DNA from: Thermophilibacter provencensis
GTDB lineage: Bacteria > Actinomycetota > Coriobacteriia > Coriobacteriales > Atopobiaceae
NCBI RefSeq assembly: GCF_900128445.1
Contig: NZ_LT671417.1
Span: 558,001-622,000 of the forward strand
Length of the DNA stretch: 64,000 nucleotides
Reading direction: 5' to 3'
A program made the translations under genes and the position numbers. The notes under the pieces were generated by a model. It saw only the letters and a list, made by a program, of their open reading frames with translations. It ran no database searches and had not been told where the DNA came from. Each line of letters starts with the position of its first letter. The first letter of the stretch is position 1. This document shows, piece by piece, positions 35,070-41,847 of the stretch.

Positions 35070-36332
35070 CTAGTAGTGACGGCCGTAGCGGCCACCGGCG
35101 ATGCCGCGGCCGCGGCTGCGCGAGCCGGCGAACATCGTGCGCGTGGACCGCTTGGTCGGGCGGTCTGCCTGCGGGACGATGCGTCCGGAGTCATAGGTGA
35201 AGCCGTCGAGGTCCCACACCGGCACGAGCTTCTTGGTGAAGTACTCGATCTCGCGCAGGGGGCTGATCTCGTCCGGCGCCACGAAGGTGTAGGCGTGGCC
35301 GGTGGCGCCCGCGCGGCCCGTGCGGCCGATGCGGTGGACGTAGTCCTCGGGGTCCATGGGGACGTCGAAGTTCACCACGGCGTCGATGCCGGAGACGTCG
35401 ATGCCACGGCTCATGACGTCGGTTGCTACAAGGACCTGGACCTTGCCCTCGCGGAACCTCTCGAGCGCGCGCTCGCGGGCCTTCTGCGGACGGTCGGCGT
35501 GCATAACGTCGACCTTGACGCCGGCGGCCTTGAGCGTCTTGGAGACGTCGTCCACGCGGTGCTTGGTGCGGCAGAAGACCAGCACGCGCTCGGGCTTCTC
35601 CCCCGCTGCGCCGCCGGTGTCCAGGAGGGCGCGCAGAAGCTCGGTCTTCTGGCCCTGGGTGATTGGGCAGAGGTGCTCCTCCACGGTGTCCGCGGTCTCT
35701 CCGACGCGGGCGATCTCCACGGTGGCGGGGTCGGTGAGCAGCGCGTCGATGGTGGACTTGATCGACGGCGGGATGGTGGCCGAGAAGAGCAGCGTCTGGT
35801 GCTCGGCGGGCAGCGCGTGCATGATGCGGCGCACGCTCGGCCAGAAGCCCATGTCCAGCATGCGGTCCGCCTCGTCGAGCACAAGGACCTTGACCTGCCT
35901 CAGGCTCACGTGGTTGTGCTCCATCAGGTCGATGAGGCGTCCGGGGGTGGCGACGAGCAGGTCGCAGCCGCGCTCGAGCTCCTTGATCTGGCGGTCGAAC
36001 TTGGCGCCGCCCATGACGATGACCGCACGCTGGCCGGTCTTCTCGCATACCACGGAGACGACCTTCTCGATCTGAGCCGCGAGCTCGCGCGTGGGCGTGA
36101 CCACGAGCGCGTGCGGGCCCTTGCCCTTGGCGCCGGCCACGAGCTGCAGTGCGGGCAGCGCGAAGGCCGCGGTCTTGCCCGTGCCCGTCTGAGCGGAGGC
36201 CACGATGTCACGGCCTGTGAGGACCACGGGGATGGCCTGCTCTTGGACGGGGGTGGGGGTGGTGAAGCCGAGGGCGTCCACCCCGGCGAGAATCTGCTCG
36301 TTTAGCCCGAGCTCGGCGAATGTAGTAGTCAT
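35070..36332 (-). CDS. DEAD-box RNA helicase
   Basis: A 420-residue ATP-dependent RNA helicase. Motifs in order are Q motif (FTTPTPVQEQAIP), AQTGTGKT, PTRELA, TPGR, VLDEADRMLD, SAT, the C-terminal FCRTKHRVDDVS, RGIDVSG and HRIGRTGRAG. It ends with an RGR-rich basic tail (about 395-420) for RNA contact. ATG at 36332 starts MTTTFAELGL; longer in-frame versions overlap the divergent metA gene. Proteins like this assist ribosome assembly or mRNA turnover, often in the cold. Confidence 0.95.
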   Translation of the reverse strand: MTTTFAELGLNEQILAGVDALGFTTPTPVQEQAIPVVLTGRDIVASAQTGTGKTAAFALPALQLVAGAKGKGPHALVVTPTRELAAQIEKVVSVVCEKTGQRAVIVMGGAKFDRQIKELERGCDLLVATPGRLIDLMEHNHVSLRQVKVLVLDEADRMLDMGFWPSVRRIMHALPAEHQTLLFSATIPPSIKSTIDALLTDPATVEIARVGETADTVEEHLCPITQGQKTELLRALLDTGGAAGEKPERVLVFCRTKHRVDDVSKTLKAAGVKVDVMHADRPQKARERALERFREGKVQVLVATDVMSRGIDVSGIDAVVNFDVPMDPEDYVHRIGRTGRAGATGHAYTFVAPDEISPLREIEYFTKKLVPVWDLDGFTYDSGRIVPQADRPTKRSTRTMFAGSRSRGRGIAGGRYGRHY

Positions 36333-36405
36333 GGGGCTAAGTATAAAGCATGGGCGGCTTGGCGTGGGTATACTGGACAGGTTAAGCCGCAGAAACGGAG
36401 TCCGC

Positions 36406-37380
36406 ATGCCCATCAACATCCCCGACGGCCTGCCCGCCAAGACCATCCTCCAGCAGGAGCGCATCTTTGCGCTTGAGGAGGAGGTGGCCAGCCACCAGGA
36501 GATCCGCCCGCTGCGCGTGGCGATCTTGAACCTCATGCCCACCAAGATCGAGACCGAGACCCAGATCCTGCGCCTCATCTCCAAGTCCCCGCTGCAGGTG
36601 AGCTGCGATTTCATGCGCGTCTCCACCCACGAGTCCACGCACGTCTCGCAGGACCACCTGGTCAAGTTCTACGACACGTTCGACTCTTTCCGCGATAAGA
36701 ACTACGACGGCCTGATCATCACTGGCGCGCCCGTGGAGCACCTCGAGTACGAGGAGGTCGACTACTGGGACGAGTTCTGCAAGATCGTGGACTGGAGCCA
36801 GGAGCACGTGTTCTCGACGATGTTTTTGTGCTGGGGCGCGCTGGGCGCCCTCTGGCACCTCTACCAGATTCCCAAGCGCCAGCTCGGCGCCAAGCTCTTC
36901 GGCGTCTTCAAGCAGCGCCTCTGTGACGAGTACAGCTTCCTCACCAACGGCTTTGACGAGGTGCACTACATGCCGCACAGCCGTCACGCTGCCATCGACA
37001 CCGGCGAGCTGGCCAAGCACCCCGAGCTCTGCACGCTCTCCGAGGGCTTCACGAGCGGCCCGTCACTGCTGGCTACGCGCGACTTCCACGAGGTCTATGT
37101 GACCGGCCACTTTGAGTACGGCCGTGACACCCTTGCCGATGAGTTCTGGCGCGACTTCCACAGGGGCCTCCCCATCCGCGTGCCTGAGAACTACTTCCCG
37201 GACGACGACCCCGAGAAGCAGCCGCTCTTCACCTGGCGCGCGCACGCCAACCTGCTGTATCGCAACTGGCTCAACTGGGTCTACCAGATGACGCCGTATG
37301 ACCTGGACGAGATTCCGGCCGCGATTGCCGATCTGCGCGCGCGGAGCACGGCCGCGACCGGTCACGTGGACAAGTTTTAG
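36406..37380 (+). CDS. metA: Homoserine O-acetyltransferase, MetA family
   Basis: A 324-residue MetA-family enzyme that activates homoserine for methionine synthesis. The nucleophile is Cys142 (FLCWGA), with His/Glu in HFEYGRD. At position 111 this protein has Glu (GAPVEH). In characterised MetA proteins Glu111 goes with acetyl-CoA and Gly111 with succinyl-CoA, so O-acetylation is predicted. ATG 36406 is preceded by AACGGAG, and TATACT at 36369-36374 is a candidate -10. No SAM riboswitch fits in the 73 bases to the helicase start. A weak hairpin (GCGGC/GCCGC) follows the stop. Confidence 0.92.
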   Translation: MPINIPDGLPAKTILQQERIFALEEEVASHQEIRPLRVAILNLMPTKIETETQILRLISKSPLQVSCDFMRVSTHESTHVSQDHLVKFYDTFDSFRDKNYDGLIITGAPVEHLEYEEVDYWDEFCKIVDWSQEHVFSTMFLCWGALGALWHLYQIPKRQLGAKLFGVFKQRLCDEYSFLTNGFDEVHYMPHSRHAAIDTGELAKHPELCTLSEGFTSGPSLLATRDFHEVYVTGHFEYGRDTLADEFWRDFHRGLPIRVPENYFPDDDPEKQPLFTWRAHANLLYRNWLNWVYQMTPYDLDEIPAAIADLRARSTAATGHVDKF

Positions 37381-37403
37381 GCGGCTTTTGGGGCCGCTCC
37401 TTC

Positions 37404-37623
37404 TGCAGTTGGCGGGATAGTGCGAAACAATCGGCGCTCCGTCTGCAATCAGCGGGATAGTGCGAAGGGTTTTCAGCGGGGTGCCGAGTAGGCGCCTCGC
37501 CGTTTCCTGCGAAAACGCGGATGTCGAGTGGCCGAAATCGCCTGCTTGAGCAAAAATGCCTTCACACTATCCCGCTGACTGCACGTCCGCTGGTCGATAT
37601 TTCGCACTATCCCGCTCATTGCA
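37404..37623. repeat. Family H: four-unit inverted repeat array
   Basis: Four 24-base units with core GCGGGATAGTGCGAA. Two are direct (37404-37427, 37444-37467) and two inverted (37560-37583, 37600-37623). Start-to-start distance is 40 bases in both pairs, and 92 bases separate the pairs. It fills the 315-base gap between metA and the next gene, which holds no other gene. Confidence 0.85.
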
Positions 37624-37695
37624 AGCACACGCTCCGCGCATCATGATGGTGGACGGGGAGGGCCTCGTCCCGTCGTACGAGAAAGGTGATGCGCC

Positions 37696-38136
37696 ATGTC
37701 CAATGAGCGTCTGACAGAGGAGCTGCTTGAGCGCCTGCTGGCGTCGTCGACGCCGGAGGCCTATCTCGACGAGGGCCTGACCGTCGACCGCGAGCTTCCC
37801 GACTACCTCTTCCAGCTGCTTGGCGAGAAGGGCATGAAGCGCTCCGAGGTGGTGCGCGCCTCGGGCCTCAACAGCACGTTCGTCTACGACGTCTTCAACG
37901 GCGACAGCCGCCTTGGGCGCGACAAGGCCATCATGCTGGCACTTGGCATGGGGTGTACCCTGCGGGAGGCCCAGCGGCTGCTGCGCCTTGATGGCGTCTC
38001 CGAGCTCTGGGCGAAGAACCGTCGCGACGCCGTGATCATCTGGTGCGTGGAACACGGCTATAGCCGAACTCAGACGGATGACGAGCTGTACCGCCTAGGC
38101 GAGAAGACCCTGCTGGGCACCGGCCCGCTCCGTTAG
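37696..38136 (+). CDS. HTH protein upstream of the Ser/Thr kinase
   Basis: A 146-residue protein with a central XRE-like helix-turn-helix (about residues 35-95; LLGEKGMKRSEVVRASGLNSTFVYDVFNG) and a C-terminal segment about 50 residues long (LWAKNRRDAVIIWCVEHGYS). The N-terminal 30 residues are acidic and helical. It precedes the membrane Ser/Thr kinase by about 120 bases in the same direction. Comparable XRE-kinase neighbours exist in Firmicutes and Coriobacteriia, suggesting a signalling role, which is inference. GAAAGGTGATG precedes the ATG. Confidence 0.7.
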   Translation: MSNERLTEELLERLLASSTPEAYLDEGLTVDRELPDYLFQLLGEKGMKRSEVVRASGLNSTFVYDVFNGDSRLGRDKAIMLALGMGCTLREAQRLLRLDGVSELWAKNRRDAVIIWCVEHGYSRTQTDDELYRLGEKTLLGTGPLR

Positions 38137-38166
38137 CCGCCGGCGCGCCAGACGCACGCCGCTCAT

Positions 38167-38181
38167 TCAGTTGCGAACTGA
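38167..38181. promoter_or_regulatory. Operator candidate TCAGTT-N3-AACTGA
   Basis: The palindrome TCAGTTGCGAACTGA, followed by GGAAT, recurs at 39875-39889 with the same flanks (AT before, GGAAT after). It lies about 73 bases upstream of the kinase start. Confidence 0.6.
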
Positions 38182-38185
38182 GGAA

Positions 38186-38200
38186 TCAGTCCATGACTGA
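38186..38200. promoter_or_regulatory. Second operator candidate TCAGTC-N3-GACTGA
   Basis: TCAGTCCATGACTGA is a second palindrome of the same type, 19 bases downstream of the first. TATAAC at 38202-38207 directly follows and could be a -10 element, so a bound protein would block the promoter. Confidence 0.55.
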
Positions 38201-38253
38201 ATATAACCTTTGCTATTGTTGGCTGAGTGTGGGGACGAGCGGATGGCGCTGAG

Positions 38254-39837
38254 GTGAACGACGAGCAGGTCATGCATGCCATGGGCATAGACGACGCATA
38301 TCACGTGGAGCGCGTGCTTGCCAGCGGAGCCGGTGGCACAACGGAGCTCGTGACCTTGGACGGGTCCGGCCCGTTTGTTCGGAAGCGCATCCCCGCCAAG
38401 CTGGCGCGCCGCGGCGTGTGGGCGACGCTCGCAGAGTGCGACTCGGCCCGCCTGCCACGCGTCGAGGCAACCTACGAGATGCCCCGAGAGTTCGTTGTGG
38501 TGTGCGACTACGTTCCAGGAGAGAATCTCGAGCAGATGGTCGCCTCCCGCGGGCATCTTGACGAGAAAGGCGCGCTGCAGATTGTGGCCCAGCTTTGCGA
38601 GGCGGTCGGCGCCCTTCACGCGCGCGGGATCATCCACCGCGACATCTCGCCCGCGAACGTAATCGTGGCCGCGGACGGCGCGCACCTCATCGACCTGGGG
38701 ATTGCTCGCTTTAGGGTGGAGGGCGCCACGCGCGATACCACTCAGCTTGGCACGTACGGATTTGCGTCTCCCGAGCAGTATGGTTTTGCCCAGACCGACG
38801 CCCGGTCGGACGTCTACTCGCTTGGCCGCATGCTCGGCTACCTGCTCACAGGCGTCATGCCGGCAGAGGGCGAGAAGTACGAGGCCGCGCTCGAGGACGA
38901 CTCTCTGATCTCGCCGGACCTGCGTGCGGTCATCCAGCGCGCAAGTGCGATGGAGCCGAGCGCGCGCTACCAGAGCGCCGAGGCCTTTGCGGCGGCGCTG
39001 AACGGCAAGGAGGTTGCCGAGCCAGAGCCGCCTGCCGACTCGGTGGAGCCGCCGGCGTTTGAGCCTGCGCCGCGGATGCGCAACTGGGTGAAGGTTCTTC
39101 TCGCCGTGATGGCGGCCGTGGCGTTCGTGGCTGCGGTGGCAATTCTCCTGACGCAGACGTTCGGGGCTGGCGAGAAGGGCGTGGACGCTCCGCCCACGGA
39201 CGAGCCTGCGGCGAGCGTGACCACGGATGACGCGCCCGCCGGGGGCGACGCGCCCGCGACTGAGGCCGTTGACCTCGAGATTGTCGAATCCGGGTGGTCA
39301 GTGGACTCGCAGGGCTACGTGCATTACGCGGTCGGGCTGCGAAACAACGGGGACGCCACTATTGATAACCCCGGGTATACGGTGACTGGTCGCGATGAAT
39401 CTGGAAGAGTGGTCTTCTCTGACGAGCAGCGTGTTTTTGCTGTTCCGGCTGGTGAGACGATCTATTTTGGGTCGTTGACCGGAAACGGCACCGCGCCGAC
39501 CTCCGTTGACTTTTCTCTCATGGGCGTCGATCAGGATCAGATCAGGCCCGAGATGGACGTACCCGTCTTCTCCGTACTCGACGCCGGCATCGTCGAGGGC
39601 ACCCTCGGGGGCTTTAGCGTCGTGGGAGAGATTGAGACTGAGCACGCGGGCGATGAGAGCATCGGCATGGGTGACGCTCTGGTTGCCGTGGTTCTCCGCG
39701 ATGCGGGCGGCAACATCGTTTATGGCGCGCTGACCTTTGTGGGACGTCCTGACGAGGGCGAGTCGACCCCGTTTGAGATTAACGTCGCCGATGACGTGGA
39801 TTACGCGACATATGAGGTGTACACGCAGGCGTGGTAA
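38254..39837 (+). CDS. Membrane Ser/Thr protein kinase
   Basis: A 527-residue Hanks-type kinase. The kinase domain (about 1-255) is apparently active: Lys44 (FVRKRI), HRDISPANV with Asp130, DLGIARF and GTYGFASPEQYG. A transmembrane helix (about 283-305) follows a Pro/Glu linker. The outer region (about 320-527) holds an Ig-like FxLYD-type domain with Asp/Ala-rich stretches, not PASTA repeats. GTG at 38254 is used; an earlier GTG at 38227 is possible but lies close to the predicted promoter. It is probably induced through the TCAGTY palindromes and co-regulated with the next gene. Confidence 0.82.
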   Translation: MNDEQVMHAMGIDDAYHVERVLASGAGGTTELVTLDGSGPFVRKRIPAKLARRGVWATLAECDSARLPRVEATYEMPREFVVVCDYVPGENLEQMVASRGHLDEKGALQIVAQLCEAVGALHARGIIHRDISPANVIVAADGAHLIDLGIARFRVEGATRDTTQLGTYGFASPEQYGFAQTDARSDVYSLGRMLGYLLTGVMPAEGEKYEAALEDDSLISPDLRAVIQRASAMEPSARYQSAEAFAAALNGKEVAEPEPPADSVEPPAFEPAPRMRNWVKVLLAVMAAVAFVAAVAILLTQTFGAGEKGVDAPPTDEPAASVTTDDAPAGGDAPATEAVDLEIVESGWSVDSQGYVHYAVGLRNNGDATIDNPGYTVTGRDESGRVVFSDEQRVFAVPAGETIYFGSLTGNGTAPTSVDFSLMGVDQDQIRPEMDVPVFSVLDAGIVEGTLGGFSVVGEIETEHAGDESIGMGDALVAVVLRDAGGNIVYGALTFVGRPDEGESTPFEINVADDVDYATYEVYTQAW

Positions 39838-39874
39838 GGCGCGGCGGTTCGGCTGCCTTGACCGTTCACGTAAT

Positions 39875-39889
39875 TCAGTTGGCAACTGA
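39875..39889. promoter_or_regulatory. Operator candidate, third copy
   Basis: TCAGTTGGCAACTGA with the same AT/GGAAT flanks as the copy upstream of the kinase. It lies 72 bases upstream of the ATG at 39947, matching the distance at the kinase gene. Confidence 0.6.
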
Positions 39890-39904
39890 GGAATTGCTTC
39901 AGCC

Positions 39905-39940
39905 CTCCTTTCAGAATGGGCGTCAACCTTCTGAAAGGAG
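39905..39940 (+). promoter_or_regulatory. Hairpin that contains the ribosome binding site
   Basis: CTCCTTTCAGAA (39905-39916) and TTCTGAAAGGAG (39929-39940) are perfectly complementary over 12 bases with a 12-base loop. The right arm contains the AAAGGAG ribosome binding site of the ATG at 39947. It could repress translation or serve as terminator of the kinase transcript. Confidence 0.6.
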
Positions 39941-39946
39941 TTTGGA

Positions 39947-40480
39947 ATGGGCGCGAAGAACGTGGAGACGAAACGCGTTGCGGTTATCGCGACGATTATC
40001 GCGGCGGCTCTGTTAGTAGTGGCGTTCTTCCTGCCGTATGCGGCAGGAACGCAGGAGTTCCGCGATGGACTGGACTTAATGTCCGCCAATCCCTACTCCG
40101 AGACTCTGGGCATGAGTAATGAGGATCTCACCGACATCTCGCTCTTCGAGTACGCGCAAATCTACGGCTCGTCTATTGATCTTGGTATGGGCGAGACGTT
40201 TGCGATGGTTTACGTTCCGCTGACGGTGGCGCCGGCGGTGCTCGGCGCGCTGACGCTGCTGTTCGCGCTGCTGCGCAAGCCGATTCCCGCGATTGTGTTC
40301 TCTGTGTTTACGGTGGCCATGACGCTCCTTTTGAGTTGGGACTTCGAGGACCGCGGCGTTATCCCCAGCGACAGCTACGACTGGGGCGTCGCGAAGTGGG
40401 TGTATCTGCTGGCGGGCATTGTTGTGGTTGCATGCGCGGTGTGGCAAATCGTGCTGCGCAGGCAGTCAAAGAAGGCATAG
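39947..40480 (+). CDS. Four-helix membrane protein of unknown function
   Basis: A 177-residue protein with hydrophobic segments at about 10-31, 81-105, 107-127 and 146-166. An extracellular loop of about 50 residues between the first two helices is polar and acidic (MSANPYSETLGMSNEDLTDISLFEYAQIYG). The tail is basic (RRQSKKA). I do not recognise the family. It is preceded by an operator palindrome like that of the kinase and by a hairpin over its ribosome binding site. It lies 27 bases upstream of the lipoprotein gene, in one operon. Confidence 0.65.
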   Translation: MGAKNVETKRVAVIATIIAAALLVVAFFLPYAAGTQEFRDGLDLMSANPYSETLGMSNEDLTDISLFEYAQIYGSSIDLGMGETFAMVYVPLTVAPAVLGALTLLFALLRKPIPAIVFSVFTVAMTLLLSWDFEDRGVIPSDSYDWGVAKWVYLLAGIVVVACAVWQIVLRRQSKKA

Positions 40481-40507
40481 GGAGCTCGAGCAAGAGGAGT
40501 GGCAGTC

Positions 40508-41563
40508 ATGAAGCGGATAATTCGGACCTTGTGCGCAGCTGCAATGGTTGTGACGCTTGCGGCATGCGGTGGCGGCGGTGATGGCGGGGAACCCGCTCCC
40601 CAGCAAGCTCCCTCGAGCGAATCCGAGAGCACTGCTCCAGCAAATAGCCTCGAGGAGATAATCCAACGCGCCCAGGCTGACTTCGTCGAAACAAGTCAGA
40701 AGCTGCTTGACGAGCAGGAGAAGGTGTTCTCTGAGGTTGGAGACGGCTACGAGGACTACCTTGCCAACATCGACATGATTCAGGCGTGGTACGAACTGTC
40801 CATTAGCGAGACGGAGGCACTTGGCGAGCGCGCTGTCGAGTATGGGCGCGAATACTACAAGGCGGTTGTCGACAACGTTGACGTGACGGACGATCGCGAG
40901 CTCGACAAGGCGACCGAGGAGTTCTACGACACCGTTTATGAGGACGCGTACGACGATTATTACGACGCCATCTACGAGGATGCATACGATGAAATGTATG
41001 ACACGTACTACGATGGCATTATTCATGATGCGTACGACACGACCCCGTACGACGAGTGGTCAGATACGTCCAGCGATGCATATGAGGCGTACTCTGACGC
41101 TCGAAGTGACGTCTATGAGGCAATTTCCGACGGCCGTTCCGATGTGTACAGCGACTACTCCGATGTGCGTAGCGCTTTTTACTCAAATGACTTTGATGTA
41201 GAGGGAATCTTTGCCCCCGTACAGACGAATGAGGGGGGCAAGGAGAGTGATGCGGCAGAACCCGTGGCTGATTCCTCTGAAGACGGTGCTGTGGATGCCT
41301 CGGCTGTTGATCCGACGTTCAAGGAGACAATGGACGGGTATGAGGCGTTCTTCGGCGAGTACGTCGAATTCATGAGGGCATATGAGGCTGACCCCACTTC
41401 GGTTGAGCTCATTGGACAGTACTCAGATTTGATGACAAGGTATACGGAGACCATAAACGCGCTGGGGGAGATCGACGAAGACTCCCTGACGCCGGCCGAT
41501 GCCGCATATTATGCCGAAGTGACTGCGCGCATATATGAGATGTTGGCCGAGGTTGGACAATAG
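40508..41563 (+). CDS. Lipoprotein with Tyr/Asp repeats
   Basis: A 351-residue predicted lipoprotein. The lipobox LAAC gives a lipidated Cys20. The central part has a tetrapeptide rhythm Y-[DE]-x-x from about Tyr140 to residue 180, followed by three 11-residue repeats (192-202, 203-213, 214-224; pattern YEAxSDxRSDV). The C-terminal region (about 255-351) is helical and predicted to be coiled-coil-like. It is strongly acidic and lower in GC than average. Such 4- and 11-residue spacing places Tyr on one helix face. Function unknown. ATG 40508 follows AAGAGGAG. It belongs to the same operon as 39947. Confidence 0.7.
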   Translation: MKRIIRTLCAAAMVVTLAACGGGGDGGEPAPQQAPSSESESTAPANSLEEIIQRAQADFVETSQKLLDEQEKVFSEVGDGYEDYLANIDMIQAWYELSISETEALGERAVEYGREYYKAVVDNVDVTDDRELDKATEEFYDTVYEDAYDDYYDAIYEDAYDEMYDTYYDGIIHDAYDTTPYDEWSDTSSDAYEAYSDARSDVYEAISDGRSDVYSDYSDVRSAFYSNDFDVEGIFAPVQTNEGGKESDAAEPVADSSEDGAVDASAVDPTFKETMDGYEAFFGEYVEFMRAYEADPTSVELIGQYSDLMTRYTETINALGEIDEDSLTPADAAYYAEVTARIYEMLAEVGQ

Positions 41564-41565
41564 GG

Positions 41566-41781
41566 CTAGCAGTCGATTAGGCTGCGCGCCGGGACATCAA
41601 GAGCTTTTGCGATGCGGATAAGGACGTCAATGCCAACGTCAGCCGTTCCTGTCTCGATTTTCCAGAGATAGGAACGGCTCGTGCCCGACATGAGCGCGAG
41701 CTGTCGCTGAGATATGCCGCACCGGGTGCGCTCGGCGCGTATTCGGGCACCGATGGCCCGCTTCTCTTCCGCATTGTCCAT
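41566..41781 (-). CDS. Small XRE-family regulator
   Basis: A 71-residue single-domain helix-turn-helix protein: IGARIRAERTRCGISQRQLALMSGTSRSYLWKIE is the recognition region, and VLIRIAKALDV ends the fold. It converges on the Tyr-repeat lipoprotein gene (stop codons two bases apart) and diverges from the DUF4839-like lipoprotein gene. A 16-bp perfect palindrome lies between the divergent starts and is a natural operator. The short length and low complexity fit an autoregulator. Confidence 0.8.
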   Translation of the reverse strand: MDNAEEKRAIGARIRAERTRCGISQRQLALMSGTSRSYLWKIETGTADVGIDVLIRIAKALDVPARSLIDC

Positions 41782-41815
41782 GCGGGAAAGGATAGAAGCG
41801 GTACCATTGGCTCAT

Positions 41816-41831
41816 GCTCTCTATAGAGAGC
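41816..41831. promoter_or_regulatory. Perfect 16-bp palindrome between divergent genes
   Basis: GCTCTCTATAGAGAGC lies 35 bases upstream of the HTH start and 17 bases upstream of the lipoprotein start. It is a candidate binding site for the small XRE protein. Confidence 0.55.
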
Positions 41832-41847
41832 CGATTCATACGGATGA

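Noticed and set aside
36333-36405. SAM or methionine riboswitch upstream of metA
   Set aside because: The gap is 73 bases and lacks a conserved core or a terminator.
37404-37623. CRISPR array
   Set aside because: There are only four units, two of them inverted, the interval within pairs is 16 bases and no cas genes are present.
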